Assembly (NCBI RefSeq): GCF_040958095.1 | Contig: NC_091188.1 | Span: forward strand, 10,469,270-10,533,269 | Direction: 5' to 3' | DNA length: 64,000 nt | Source of the DNA: Procambarus clarkii | Lineage: Eukaryota > Arthropoda > Malacostraca > Decapoda > Cambaridae | Shown here: in pieces, positions 31,881-43,866 of the stretch | How positions within the stretch are numbered: position 1 is the stretch's first letter | How the letters are laid out: the number at the start of each line of letters is the position of its first letter | Notes under the pieces: model-generated | Seen by the model: the letters and a program-made list of their open reading frames with translations, nothing else | What the model was told of the DNA's origin: nothing | The model's database searches: none | Position numbers and translations under genes: made by a program

Positions 31881-32385
31881 TGTAGCGAGTATACCTATAC
31901 TCACTCCATTATCTCATCATCTTAATGGCATAACTAATTACACAAGCTATAATCCTATCCCTATTTACAGGTAACGTTTTTTCCATCCTCCTGTCTTACT
32001 GTGAGGTGTAGTAACTGTATATAAGCCAGCGATTTGAGAATAGCAAACCAGTACAATGTCAGTCAAGAATGTAGTACTCGGTGTAGGCAGTTCTAATCGA
32101 CCCAAGACGCTACAGCTTCGACACAGAGCAGACAGCAGACTACGACCGCATCCAGCTGCAACGCTCTCGCTCCCCGAGTTCAGACACTTGCAATTCCCAA
32201 TCGAGCCGCCACGCTCTCCCGCACAGAGCTCTACGACTCTGGCCTCACTCAGCTCTCTGCTCTGCTCCAGGCTTCGTCTCAACGTCTACGACACTGCTGT
32301 ATCCAGGACTACTAAATAAATATGAAAGTCACTAAAAAACTGTGTATCTAATCAACCCAACAACGTAACATAATCGTACGTTACA
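31881..32385 (+). mobile_element. probable solo LTR of an LTR retrotransposon
   Basis: Starts TGTAGCG and ends CGTTACA, near-inverted ends of the TG...CA type. Inside are a TATA box (TGTATATAAG, about 32013) and, after a GC-rich ACGCTCTCGCTCC-type stretch, a polyadenylation signal AATAAATATGAAA (about 32314). This U3-R-U5 order is typical of gypsy/BEL LTRs. No primer-binding site plus internal region follows, and a clean target duplication was not found. An 87-codon ORF at 32056-32319 lies in the R/U5 part and is unlikely to be a gene. Confidence 0.5.
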
Positions 32386-32879
32386 TGAATAACTATTACA
32401 ATTCTGTGAAATTTATATGAAGATTTACTTGAACAAGGAGTGTATATCTGTGATACTCCTGCTGATACACTTCACTTTTAAAGATGTTGTCATTACAGTA
32501 CTATTTGGAAAGACAAATAAATGACTTGCTTCATTGGTTATTGCTTGTCATAATACAGATACAATGAAAGTCAAAGGAAGAAGCAGAGTAAATTCCAAAA
32601 ATGGGTTGACACAGCTGCAGATTAAGATGTTTGAATAAGACAAAATCCACATGTGACTATAATCATGTGAAAGTCCATTTTGATTAAATGACTCGATACT
32701 GTAGTTTCACAGGAGGAACTTGGAAATTGTCAAAGAAACTTATAATTGTTGAAAATTGCTCCTCACAATACCTGAGTTGTAAAAGTACTACTCGACACAT
32801 GAAAAGAAATGCACCATACTTTAATTTTATGAATTATTTTGTTCATTGAAGAAATTTGATGAGGAATAGCCTGAATTTT

Positions 32880-33180
32880 TTTATTTATTTATTTATGTAC
32901 TGTATATATATATACAAGAAGTTACATAGCATTGATATTTTTATGTTCTTGTAAAGCTGTTAACACGCATAGGGTTTTGGGCAGGTCCTTAATCTAACAG
33001 GTAATTTTAAGTAGGTAATTTGTAGCAAAATTTGAAGAATGTTAACAGGTACATTGTAAGAAAATTAATAGGTACATTATAGTAAAATTTGATTATCAAC
33101 AGGTACTTTGTAGCATAATTTGAGGATTATTTCTAGGTACATTTGTAGAAAAATTTAGAGAATATTAATCATGCACCCGA
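32880..33180 (-). mobile_element. LINE 3'-end family L4
   Basis: (TTTA)n, GTAAAGCTGTTAACACGCAT, AGGGTTTTGGGCAGGTCC, TTTTAAGTAGGTAATTTGTA, then three spaced ACAGGTACATTGTA-like repeats. Confidence 0.65.
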
Positions 33181-34009
33181 TGTAGAGGCTCTTTATAGCA
33201 GCTTGGATGATGAGCCAGCAATGTTTTTGCTAGGTAGTGACATCAATAGGTTAAAAGAGGACAAGAGACATTCAAATTGATCCAACCTGCCATCTAAAAA
33301 GAGTAATTTACTGTATGTTCAAAACATAACCAGTAAAATCTACCATTTTATACATATATTTCAAGTAAACTAATGATATTTGCTTTGCCAAGAGTTTTCT
33401 TTCAAATGCACATTATATATTATATTTACAGTATACTGTGTTGACTACGCAATACAGTATATTTTTATTGTAAAATTGTGAAAATATTGCCGTGCATTTA
33501 AAAAATAAAAATTGTACAATACCCAGTCTGATCTCAAATGCGTCTTAGTGTTGTAACAGAGTCCATAGATATCTCACTAGAAATAAATATTTATTTGATG
33601 TTCAAAAGGAGTTGATTTGAACAAAGCAGAAATGACATGTAAATAGAGGGTTCTATACTGTGAAATGATCTCCCAAATGCAATAAATGGCTGTGTTTCCT
33701 TTAACCAGTTAATACAGATACAAAGAAGTACATAATTGACTTACAGTAATTATATTTCTGCTATACGAAACATACTACTGTACTTTTAAAAGTCAACGTC
33801 TAAGCTTGTATGGATGTGAACTTTGGGAACTACAAAATGCTGACGTTGGTAAGCTTAATTGAGCCATATCTTGGAAGTCTATCCTCACACTCCCCTACTC
33901 CCCTAGGTAGGTACTAGGTACTACCTAGGAACTTCCCGACCTGGCCTGATGTCACCATCTGCACTTGAAGTTTAATTCACAAATGAATGATTTAATTTTG
34001 CCTGAAAAG
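33181..34009. other. no gene seen
   Basis: Very AT-rich, with TAGGTAGGTACTAGGTACTA short repeats at 33905-33930. Confidence 0.4.
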
Positions 34010-34276
34010 TTTTTTTTTTTTATATATAAGAGTTCTTACATTCTTGTAAAGCCACTAGCACACACAGTTTTGGGCAGGTCCTTAATCTTAATTTTCCTTG
34101 TAATATGACCTTATCAAATTGTTTAACAACCATGTACCCATTCTCTGCTGGGTGAACAAAGGCTTACAGTTAATGATTGGCACCTAGTCAATCCTTCCCG
34201 GCCAAGATACGAACCCAGGTCAAATTGCTCACGAAGTTTCAGGTGAGTGTTTTACCACTGCGCTACAGGGACTGTA
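34010..34276 (-). mobile_element. L4-tailed tRNA-derived SINE, minus strand
   Basis: GTAAAGCCACTAGCACACAC and TTTTGGGCAGGTCC precede GTACCCATTCTCTGCTGGGT and a tRNA region that in reverse reads CAGTCCCTGTAGCGCAGTGG, TAAAACACTCACCTGAAAC, GACCTGGGTTCGTATCTTGG: an A-box and B-box. Confidence 0.68.
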
Positions 34277-35139
34277 TAAATGGTGTATATAATGGTGTAG
34301 TAAGTCTACAGAATAAAATAATGAAGACATTACTTATTGTCTACATTATAATGAATAGGCAGATGGTCCATGACAGTCATCATCATCTCATCTTCTGGTG
34401 TGTGTTTTAATCTTCATATCTTCAGCCACGTTATTGTGATTCGTCGTCTACATAAGGATAAAATAATGCTAGTCAACAGAGAGAGCAGGGAGACCCCCAG
34501 CTGGATAATTGGAATTATGAAGTAAATACTGTACTGTACGATAGCTTACCGACACACATTTTTAGTCCTATTGAAGATATTGCAGGATTAAAGATTCATT
34601 TTTATTCTGGTATGAGCTCTATGTTTAGAGTGCTTTTGATCGGGGATAGCCCCAGAATCTGTTGATGGAGAATGCTGAGGGTGTGCAGATTTCTATAACT
34701 TCATGGTATGATTAGTTTATGTTAATTCCACTTCTAATTGTTTTCTCATCTTCCTGATTTTGTGATATATATATATATATATTGTGCCAAAATCTGTCTT
34801 GCTGCCCTAATGGTAAACTACACTTTATTTTGCAATGTATATCATCTTTCAAATTGTAAACTAAATGTCACTCACGTTATGCCAAAAATGTAAGATTGAT
34901 TTAGATTGCTGTTCACTGTTTAGTCCAGACATTTTTGTAATAATTTGTACAAGTTCCAAAATTTTTTGGATTCGGATGATATCTATATGCAATGCTGTTA
35001 TTGTGATACACACTTTTGTAAGTACAGTACTGCAATTTTTTTATGTAAACATTCCTAATGATAAATGTACAACCATTTATGAATAAAGTGTTTGATTGTT
35101 TAGAGAGTCAGATTTTGTGAGAAATTTTTGGAAAGCCCT
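34277..35139. other. no gene seen
   Basis: AT-rich. CAGCCACGTTATTGTGATTC at 34422 echoes AGCCACGTTATTGTGACTC at 29260, a short shared fragment next to the Penelope-like piece there. Confidence 0.4.
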
Positions 35140-36080
35140 AATCCATACAGTGAAGGCTTGCTCCTACCCTTGCTGTCAACTGTCCTGGAATGCTTTCTCC
35201 TTAAACATTTTCACCTATGTTCACATGGTATCACTCTTTTTACAGTTTTGATAATGTACTGTACTTGCTCTATTTAAGGATGTGTTAGTCTTTCGATGGT
35301 ACTTGCTTCCCATTATTTTTACTTATCAAGCCTTTATGTGCAGCTTTTCCCCAGAGATGAACATTTTAACGGCAGAGCTTTATGCAATTTTACATTCTTA
35401 GTTAATGTACATGTGCTAACGTTTCCCTGTTATTGTAGTCGACTCAGGTGGTCTCATGGCCTTGGTGTTTTCTAAGCCTTTACATTCCATGCTGATTGAA
35501 GTCAAAACATTGACTGTTCCTCATCTTTAACAGAAAAGAGAAGTTGAGTTTTGCTGGGTTCCCAGCCACATTGGTGTAGCCTTGTATGATCGTGCCGCCG
35601 TCGCTGCTTAAAAAGCTGTTCATGCCTATCATATTTACCAAAAGTGAATTCCTTATTAGGATTTCAATCTGTTATTCATAACATGAGCCACAACTGTTCT
35701 GAGTAATAAATTATGTACTGTACTATCAAGTGTGACCTGTTCCTATGGCCTTTCTGTTACTGTAACAGGAAGTGGGGAAAATGTCTCTACCTCAGGTTAT
35801 GTATTGGCCACACAAGATTAACTCGTGGGCATTTGATGGAAGAGCGGCCTGCACCTTACTGTCAGAATTGTATCGTACCACTTACTGTCACTTGCCTCCT
35901 TGTAGAAAGTCCTGATTTTCTGGAGGATATTAAATTTAGCTTTCCCTCACTATCTTTGTCATGTGTCCCTTGGTACATTTCTTGGTGAACTTGACTCCTT
36001 TGAGATTGTTCAACTTTTATCATTCTGCTCTCATGTTAGCATCCTGAAGGATATCTGTAACTTATTAGATAAAAAATGAG
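35140..36080 (+). mobile_element. LINE 3' half with RNase H domain and Cys/His tail (I/Jockey-like)
   Basis: RNase H hallmarks are visible: NILTAELYAILHS at about 35360-35400 (the TAELYA block) and EVEFCWVPSHIGVA at about 35538-35580 (the WVPSH-G block). Further on, LRLCIGHTRLTRGHLMEERP, then APYCQNC, at about 35790-35870 is the Cys/His tail found after RNase H in I- and Jockey-group LINEs, and DSFEIVQLLSFCSHVSILKD at about 35995-36055 continues it. Frameshifts and stops show it is inactive. RT sequence should lie to the left but is not recognisable past about 35140. Confidence 0.8.
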
Positions 36081-37649
36081 TAAGTCTGTAAGGAAGGATC
36101 TGTTTTTAACAAACCCATGTTGCATTGATTTTACAAGTGTTCACTGTGAGACAGGTGAATGAATTCCCTCCCTTAGGATTCTCTCCTTGAACTTGCAGAC
36201 TTGTGATGTCAAGCTGATCAGACAGTAGTTTTCTGCTGAGCTCTTCTCTGCCTTTTTCGAAAATAAGTGTACAGGCATTACCCAAAATCATTGCAAAGCA
36301 TTCTAGAATTGTCAAATAGTCAGTTCATCACCACTAGTTTGCTATAGCTATAAGAACACTGGGTGTCCAGTTCCTTAACCCATTATGTGGTTGTAACATT
36401 TCTACTATCCTACTGAAATGGGTATGTTGGGGGAAGAAGGTGGCATAATAAACTTACTTAATTAAAGCTGCTTATTATGAATGAATTGAAATGGATGAGA
36501 CTTGCATTAGAAAACCTCTATGCAGTATGCCTTATGCACATGGATTAGTTAATCCCTATAAAGTATGCCTTGCACACATTGTATTAGGTAACTCCCATGC
36601 ATTATATTTAGCACACACATTGTAGTAATTCCTCTGCATGACAGCATGATCCATTAGAATGCTATATTGTTGCTGCAAATTTGAGATGATCCAGTGAGTA
36701 GATAAATACTGCATTCTTCTGCCATAACATCGAGAAGTGACCTAGATATGGTGCACCCAAGTAATCAGACTTGTAGCAACTACATTGGAAATTATGCAGC
36801 AGCTACTTTAGCATTTGAGGAATTCCATGTGCTACAAATGCCATCTGCAAATGTTTCCAGGAACTCCACATACTGTACTACAAATGGCGTTGCACTTATT
36901 TCCCAAGAATTTCATGTAGTACAAATGACATCAAGCAAGTATCCCATCAACCAGTTAATGCGCAGCCTTGCTCTAAACTGAGTCAGGTAGACAGGGTTAT
37001 AAGGCCATCTTAGTATAGCATCTAGGTAGTCTCAACACAGCCAGAAATAACGACATGTTTAATCTTTACCAGCAGTCACACAGCATAGCAACTTGTAGCA
37101 ACATCACCTCTTGCAAGCCTCGGTCCATCAAGCGTGACCAATTTCTGCCACCACCTGCATTCTACAGCCACACTTTACGGTTCACTTTGCCATGACGCTA
37201 TCATACCATGCATAATCCATCACAATAACCATTTACATCAAACATATATATCTAGTTATCATAGTGTGTATTGTCCAAAGCCCTGTCATTAATGTTACAA
37301 GTTAATTCAAGGCAATGCCTAGAAGCCAAATCCAGGCATGAGTTATCATGGATTATTATTATCCACTCATAGCATGGGATCATTATTATCCTGCCAATTT
37401 AATGGAAGTTTTAAAGGTAAAGTGTAACGTATGACAAGAAATCAAATATCAACCGTTCTTCACCAACTGTTTGTCCTAACCTCTTTTTCTGGGAAGCCCC
37501 TTGTTGGTAATTGAAGTTATCTTGCTGAGATTGCTCCCAACTGGTGGGTCACATTAGTTGCAAAGCTCTGTTTGGCCTACTGGAGACCAGAGCCAGAACC
37601 TGTCCTCTCCCCTTACAAAGGCACAGAGCGAGTGACATTCTGATACTCG
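36081..37649. other. no gene; two diverged short tandem series
   Basis: About 36510-36640 has three ~55-bp units with ATGC(A/C)(G/T)TAT and GCACACATTG. About 36815-36940 has three ~60-bp units sharing GAATTYCATGT and CTACAAATG. No exon-like structure. Confidence 0.45.
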
Positions 37650-37775
37650 ACCAGGAAGTTCAGTTTAGTTCATTTATTATGCACCCCATACCCATCTTGT
37701 GGGCGGTAGTGGAAAGGGTTACAGAGGCACATAATGGGCTCAGGGACTGAACCCCACGTTTCATTTAGCTAAGTA
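37650..37775 (+). mobile_element. S7 repeat (GCACCCCATACCCATCTTGT family)
   Basis: GTTTAGTTCATTTATTATGC, ACCCCATACCCATCTTGTGG, AAGGGTTACAGAGGCACATA and GGGACTGAACCCCA. The last looks like a B-box complement, so a tRNA-derived origin is likely. Confidence 0.6.
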
Positions 37776-37829
37776 AGTTAACGCTACCAAAAAGTCAATT
37801 ACAAGCCATTCTTTTTTTTTCTTTCTTCA

Positions 37830-37905
37830 GGGATATACCTGCGTGGGCCCTAAGCCTCTGGCTGGCCCACTAAGTGTTACTTGTTTCTGTTTTACTTAGG
37901 TGGAG
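37830..37905 (+). mobile_element. dispersed repeat GCGTGGGCCCTAAGCCTCTG
   Basis: TGCGTGGGCCCTAAGCCTCT, GGCTGGCCCACTAAGTGTTA and CTTGTTTCTG. The complement appears at 62868-62925. The T-rich CAG just before it looks like an acceptor but belongs to the repeat. Confidence 0.6.
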
Positions 37906-38412
37906 TATGAGTATTTATGACTCGTATGGTCGCTTCAGTAAGATTTTGCCCCATGTGTTTAACAATTTCTTCTGCTCTGTTGAATCTAAGTTGAAATCTT
38001 ATTGGGTTTGTAACTGTGCACTGTGTTATAAAGAACGAAAGTCTTGAAAACCGTCGGTGCTACATAGCCTTCCAGGTTTGGTGCCTTATGTATTGAAGAA
38101 ACTTTTGATTATTACTTGAAAATCGTCAAACAATGTAAACAATCGAATCTTTCGAAACTACCTTGAACTTGAACTTAGTACCAAACCACTGCCACCAGTG
38201 ATCCCAGAACCCCAACCCTCCCAAGTTTGGTCTGTCCCTGATGTGCTTGGCTTTGGTCAACCGCTGTAGTACTCTTGGTTCACCATTGTCGTGCTGGTCC
38301 TGCTGCATTTAAGCTAACAACCATCCTTGGACTTCGTCTTGTGTGGGCCATTTGCTTGTTTATAGTTCCGAATTTAGTATTTGCTTAAAGAACATGTTTT
38401 TCTACCGGCTTG
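37906..38412. other. no gene seen
   Basis: A 60-codon minus-strand frame at 38126-38308 with no supporting signals. Confidence 0.35.
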
Positions 38413-38655
38413 TATTCACCTAGTTGTACTTGGGGGGTTGAACTTTGACTCCTTGGTCCCGCTTCAACTGTCAGTCAACAGGTGCATAGATTCCCGAGCT
38501 TACTGGATTCTATTATATCTACATTTGAAACTGTGTATGGAGTCTGCCTCCACCACATCACTACCTAATGCATTCCATCTGTTAACTACTCTGACGCTGA
38601 AAAAAAAGTTGTTTCAGTTGTTTCTAACGTTCCTGTGGCTCATTTGGGTACTCTT
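38413..38655 (+). mobile_element. L5 repeat, long copy
   Basis: CACCTAGTTGTACTTGGGGG, TCTACATTTGAAACTGTGTA, GTCTGCCTCCACCACATCAC, TGTTAACTACTCTGACGCTG, then TTCTAACGTTCCTGTGGCTC and ATTTGGGTACTC. Confidence 0.72.
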
Positions 38656-39260
38656 CTTCTTGATAGTAGGTTCAGTTTGCATGAAGGGTTTATCCTATTT
38701 GGGTATTCAGTTTCCACCTGTCCCCTTCTTTGCGTACCACCCGTCTACATACCGTGAGGTGCTTCCGGGGCTTAGCGTCCCTGCGGCCCGGTCGTCGACC
38801 AGGCCTCCAAATCATGGGTGCACATACAAAACAACTTTGCTTGTGTTGTGCCTGGAGATGCATGCATTCGGGTTACTTTCCTGGGTGCTGCCTCCGGCGT
38901 GTTTGGGAGATCGCCGTGAGGTGGAGTGCCTTACCGTGGGTGGGTCAAGTGTGGGGAACCAATATTTTTGTTGGTTGGGATGTGCTGGAATTCATGCACT
39001 TATTTTATACGGCACACCATGGACGGCCTTCACAGCCGTGTTGGTTTGGCCGTGTTTGCTGACATTTTCTTCAGCAAGTGTTTCCAGTGCTTGGGTGCTG
39101 TTAATCCCCTGCAGTGTTTCCAGTATGATTCCCGATGTCTTCATGCTGAACCCACATTTACTATTTGTAAGTTTAAGAGGTGTTCGTCAATTGTGCCATG
39201 AGATGATGGTCATTCTTTCTGCCTCTGCCCAACGCCCACTAAGTGGACGTTGAAGCTATC
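38650..39260 (+). pseudogene. open reading region of unknown, probably transposon, origin
   Basis: A frame open from 38381 to 39253 (290 codons) runs straight through two repeats (38413-38655 and the SINE end at 38751-38808), so the full ORF is artefactual. An alternative frame at 38926-39201 has KCFQCLGAVNPLQCFQYDSR, a Cys cluster recalling the one at 26293. No function can be assigned. Confidence 0.25.
38751..38808 (-). mobile_element. S1 SINE 3'-end fragment
   Basis: Only the tail module is present: GCTTCCGGGGCTTAGCGTCC and CGGCCCGGTCGTCGACCAGG. It abuts the CACCTAGTTG repeat on its left. Confidence 0.75.
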
Positions 39261-39277
39261 TTATGTGATAGCTGAGA

Positions 39278-39324
39278 ACTCCGTCTCTTATGTGTTTTTA
39301 TTGACTCGTGACGCTCTTGGGACA
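39278..39324 (+). repeat. direct repeat copy 1 (pairs with 40426-40474)
   Basis: ACTCCGTCTCTTATGTGTTT through TCTTGGGACA; 47 bp, differing from copy 2 only by a two-base gap. Confidence 0.85.
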
Positions 39325-39334
39325 GTCATCATCC

Positions 39335-39490
39335 CTTCGAATAGTACATCGCATTTTGCAGTATAAACCCCCTAAGGCCAAAACTGATTGTATTAAAAAT
39401 TATAGCGGCTCGCAAAAGTGACACGATATCCCATTTAGTTATTTCTGGGTCCTCGGTTAGGTTCAGGCAATTTAGTGCAATAGTTTAGTG
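39335..39490 (+). mobile_element. M1 MITE-like fragment, diverged
   Basis: CATCGCATTTTGCAGTATAA, CTAAGGCCAAAACTGATTGT and AGTGACACGATATCCCATTT follow the M1 order without either terminal CCTCC. Confidence 0.55.
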
Positions 39491-39779
39491 AAGCTTGTGA
39501 GCGCATTGCCATGCTGGGTAGGTATAACATAGATTCTTATCTTAGTGACTGTATAACGTGCTCTCTCTTCTGCGTCACTCCATAACAGATACGCTCTTCT
39601 CGGTCACTGCATAACAAATCTACTTCTTCTGCGTCATTGCCTGTCTCTAAGGAAGCCAGAGTGCCTCTCCTCGTTACAAAATGTCTGGAGCTCCAGTCTT
39701 CTGCCATTAACTCTCCCTGAACTTTAAGGCACAATAAACTATTCTAGTGCTGTATTAACATTACTAATTAGCCTAATTT

Positions 39780-40180
39780 CCATCCCCTATCCCCTCGCCG
39801 TCCTCTGCCTCCGCTCTTCCTTGCATTTTCTCTGCCTCTGCTTTTCCCTGCCTCTGCTCTTTGTTTTTATCTGCCACTGCTCTTCTACCCTTGCGTTTTC
39901 TTCTGTTCTTTCCTCGCCTTTTCTTCCTCTGCTCCTCTAGCCTCCCTTTTTTCTTCCTCTGCTTCTCTAACCTTGCTTTTTCTCTTCCTCTTCTCCTCTA
40001 ACCTCGCTTTTTCTCTTCCTCTGCTCCTCTAAACTCTCCTTTCTCTTCCTCTGCTCCTCTAACCCCCCCATTTCTCTTCCTTTATCTCTTTCTCTTCCTC
40101 AGCTCTTCTTCCCCGGCCTTACCTTTCCTCAGTTCTTCTTCCCTCGTCATTTCTCTTTCTCTGCCTCTCTGACCTTACCT
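39780..40180. repeat. pyrimidine-rich minisatellite (CTCTTCCTCTGCTCCTCTAAC)
   Basis: About twelve diverged units of roughly 25-35 bp, nearly all C and T on the + strand, with TCTTCCTCTGCTC as the core. Confidence 0.8.
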
Positions 40181-40374
40181 TAATGCTCTAGTTACCTCTC
40201 AACCCATGCTCCGACATCCGCATGACAGTTCAACTTTGATCTGTTCACTGGGAGATGAGAGCAAATAAGCTCTCATCAACTTACACATTTTCAACAGATG
40301 CTGAATACGAGCACCTTCACACTTGCTAGACGCACTGCAAATACGCTCTTAAGCCTCTTTTTTTTATTTTACAG

Positions 40375-40561
40375 GCACGAAGAAGCCGCTTTCAAGAGGT
40401 CATTAACAGACTCAACTCGTCCTTTACTCCGTCTCTTATGTGTTTTTATTGACTCTCGTGACGCTCTTGGGACACTCCGGAAGTCCTCTAGGAAAATCAT
40501 GGCGCTTCTTTCCTTCGCTGTAATTATGAAGGGTCGCCTGGGGAGAAGACGGGTAGACTAG
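40375..40561 (+). CDS. candidate terminal exon, possibly repeat-derived
   Basis: An acceptor TTTTTTTTATTTTACAG ends at 40374. The following frame reads HEEAAFKRSLTDSTRPLLRL and continues about 40 more codons to TAG at 40559-40561. Part of it (40426-40474) is a near-identical copy of 39278-39324, which argues for a dispersed or duplicated repeat rather than a unique gene. Confidence 0.18.
40426..40474 (+). repeat. direct repeat copy 2
   Basis: 49-bp near-identical partner of 39278-39324, 1148 bp to the right. Between them lie an M1 fragment and a pyrimidine-rich array. Confidence 0.85.
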
Positions 40562-40569
40562 GCTATCCA

Positions 40570-40705
40570 TTTTATCTATCGAGGCTAAACGCTATGCGTA
40601 CTAGTGGCTTAAGGTATTGTATGTACATTCTCTATCTTTAAATCCAACATTATGTAACTCAATGTATGTACCTTTACCTGAATAAAAAATCTAAATCTAA
40701 AATTT
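40570..40705 (+). mobile_element. LINE 3'-end family L4, forward copy with tail
   Basis: GCTAAACGCTATGCGTACTA, GTGGCTTAAGGTATTGTATG, ATGTACCTTTACCTGAATAA and a tail AAATCTAAATCTAAAAT. This copy fixes the orientation of the family. Confidence 0.65.
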
Positions 40706-42170
40706 TTTCTCGCTAGACTAGGCAGTTTCCACATGTTTTTTGTTGTTGTCTTCCCTGTTTATAGTTTAATATTCTTGTAATAATAACACAAGTAAATATT
40801 AAATAAATAGTAAATAGTAAATAAAACACTATTACAGTAAATAGTGCAACTAGCTTATCAAGACCGTAACTTGCTTAAGTAACTGAATTTTGGGGTTTCG
40901 TTCCAATAAGCCCATTTTGGGCCGTGAGGTGCATAATAAATGAACTAAACTAAATTGAGTTGGAGAGAGTTGAGTTACCTGTGAGTTTACAGTTTTAAAA
41001 GTCCTCTCACTTGCAAGTGAAATCGTGGAAAAGAAGCTGTACGCGAATGGAAACGGAACAATGAAATTAATCACACCAGCCGATTAATTGGTTCCAAATG
41101 ACCTGGAATTTCATTCCACACAAACTCAAAAAGGTGATTAAAAATTCACACTAACAATGGGCTTGGTGAAACGTTGATTTCGATAAGCAACAAACATTAA
41201 GTATATGTTCACGTTAGACAAAAACAAGTTTTGAAATGGTCTCGTTAAGGCAGTAAATATTAAATCCAAACATACGAAATAAATTTATCGTTTTGATATT
41301 ATTTCAGCGGAGATGATTCAAAATGCACAACAGAAACCAACGTTATTGCTGGCTTCAGATAAAAAAATTAGAGATCTTATATCCAATTTTAAGTAATCAC
41401 AAAAGCTTCTGATTTATCGTTTGCAGACAATTTATATGCGCCAAAATTGTCTTATTCCAAAATATTACCCATGAATTCAGACAGCAATAGACCATTAGAT
41501 CCAAATTAGGTTGCTTGTTTAGAGATCGCTTAGTTCCGGTAAAAACAATGTAAAACATAGATTCTGAAGGGACGCGCTCGACAGTGGAGCATCTATAGGG
41601 AGGTTCCAGGGGGATCCACCACTCGCCCTAAGCAAATTTAACAAAAGTGTTCGCCTTTTCGACAGTTTCAAAAGTTTTTCAATATATGCACATATTAAAT
41701 ACAAACATATTTACAGAAAAGTAGTATAGATCTAGTAAGTTCCTCATTTGATTCGTTTTTTTTTTTAAAGATATGAAATATATGCGAAATGAGTATGAAT
41801 GAGAATTCAAACGGATTGAAAATTAAGCAACTGAGTTGGCTCGAAAATGTGATATTAACACGGAACATAAACATCACAGAGAACACAAAATAAAAAGAAA
41901 TGATAATGAAATTGCGGAGGATGAAGGAATATTTGATGCTCGGCAGAAATTCATAGATTACTTTAGTGTCCTTAGATTCTATTACAAATAACACAGAGTA
42001 AAAGATTCGAGAAACTAACCATCAACAATATACTTAAATTTATGATCGCCAATGTTGTGTTCCATTTATCCTGACTTGTCCACATTGTACCACGCTGTTT
42101 CTGACCTTAAGAATAACTAGAACACACGTGGAACGTTCTTTTAGTTGCCTCAAGCACATAAGTTCTTAAT
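40706..42170. other. no gene seen apart from one S7 fragment
   Basis: AT-rich. Frames at 41519-41994 on the minus strand are T/A-run driven and lack features. Confidence 0.4.
40893..40955 (-). mobile_element. S7 repeat fragment, minus strand
   Basis: GGGTTTCGTTCCAATAAGCC, CCATTTTGGGCCGTGAGGTG and CATAATAAATGAACTAAACT are a diverged complement of the S7 element. Confidence 0.5.
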
Positions 42171-42246
42171 CGACTTGAGAAAGGTCCAGGACGGACCGAA
42201 ACGTCGCCGTCCCTTCACCTTCTAGTGTGTGGTCTGGTCAACACAT
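42171..42246 (+). mobile_element. Penelope-like terminal fragment
   Basis: CGACTTGAGAAAGGTCCAGG, ACGGACCGAAACGTCGCCG, CCCTTCACCTTCTAGTGTG, GTGGTCTGGTCAACAC. The GGTCC/GGACC stem is perfect here and is followed directly by GAAACG. Confidence 0.55.
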
Positions 42247-42419
42247 GAGTCCTACCTTCATTCTACAAAGGGCGAGGATAGATCGCCTGAGTTAGCTATT
42301 TGCGCTCCATTGAAAGAGTTGGCTACTGGGGTGGATTATTATGAAATATTTTAGATAAATTTGCTGGAATGAAGCCTAATTTGTTTTCTTTTTTTTATTA
42401 TTTTCTACCACAGACGTAG

Positions 42420-42605
42420 CCACACATTTACAATGCTAACCAGCATATATACATTTTCTTCTGTCCTCCATGGACCGGGTTAGAGATGTGTTAAACATAT
42501 AGTTCGAGGGTTTATTGAACAATCAACCACAGAAGGTGATTCGGTGCTTTTAAAATGCTAAGCTAACCTACATACGTAAATACAGATACACAGATTTACG
42601 TATGC
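42420..42605 (+). mobile_element. probable dispersed repeat (LINE 3' region)
   Basis: GTAGCCACACATTTACAATG, TGAACAATCAACCACAGAAG and GTGATTCGGTGCTTTTAAAA resemble a decapod interspersed repeat from memory; there is no second copy in the window to confirm it. Confidence 0.3.
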
Positions 42606-42720
42606 CCTACATAAAATGTTCGATGTGTCTTTTACATAGTGTCATTAATGTGCATTTACAAAGGTGAAATGTAATTCTGATCAGCTTCCATATATACTTT
42701 ATACACATACATTTATATAC

Positions 42721-42744
42721 ACACACACACACACACACACACAT
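42721..42744. repeat. short (AC)n
   Basis: ACACAC for 22-24 bp. Confidence 0.9.
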
Positions 42745-43015
42745 ATACGTACCTATACGAGACTACAGTAGTTCTTTCGTACATTTTTCACATTGTTTCA
42801 TTTTGTTTTCATTTTACATTTAATATTAAAATTATTATAAATGACACACATGTTTTGAGATTTTTAAGCTTACTGTGAAACTTTTTTAAAGACAAAATAA
42901 TACGTACGCACTTCCTTTAGAACTGTACCGTCCTTGTGTTTTGATTTTAAAGACAAAATAAAAACTATAAAGAGTTTAAAAATGATTTGGCATGTGTCAT
43001 ATCGTCTTCATATAT

Positions 43016-43042
43016 TTGTCAGACGATCACATCGTCTGACAA
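43016..43042. repeat. perfect 12-bp inverted repeat
   Basis: TTGTCAGACGAT and ATCGTCTGACAA with loop CAC. Confidence 0.9.
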
Positions 43043-43059
43043 TCATCAGCAATTGGACC

Positions 43060-43165
43060 TTGGGAGGGTGGGGGGGGGGGATGGGAGGGGGGGACCTCGA
43101 TAACACAAAAGCCTAACGTGTATGAATACACACTGGCTTCCTGTCCCCCGACACAATGAATTATC
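43060..43165 (+). mobile_element. S3 SINE 3' part
   Basis: A G-rich run, GGGACCTCGATAACAC, GCCTAACGTGTATGAATACA and CTGGCTTCCTGTCCCC; the head is absent. Confidence 0.7.
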
Positions 43166-43369
43166 ATCAATAATCATTATACACTATATTACACGGAATT
43201 ATGTATTTTTGGTCAGCTAATAGCCATAATAATTCCAAAAACTACTAATAACAATTTTATTAAAAAACACAAACAAATGTGGAATATCCGAATCACACGT
43301 GACAAAAAAATACTTGAATGATTAATGAATACATCTGACTCAGGATGAGTGAGTGACAGGAGCCGTCAC

Positions 43370-43866
<497 letters not shown>

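Noticed and set aside
37800..37830. Strong acceptor TTTTTTTTCTTTCTTCAG
   Set aside because: It is followed by a dispersed repeat (GCGTGGGCCCTAAGCC) that also occurs at 62868, not by an open exon.
38381..39253. 290-codon plus-strand ORF
   Set aside because: It runs across an L5 repeat and a SINE tail in antisense, so its first half cannot be a gene; only the last third might be transposon debris.
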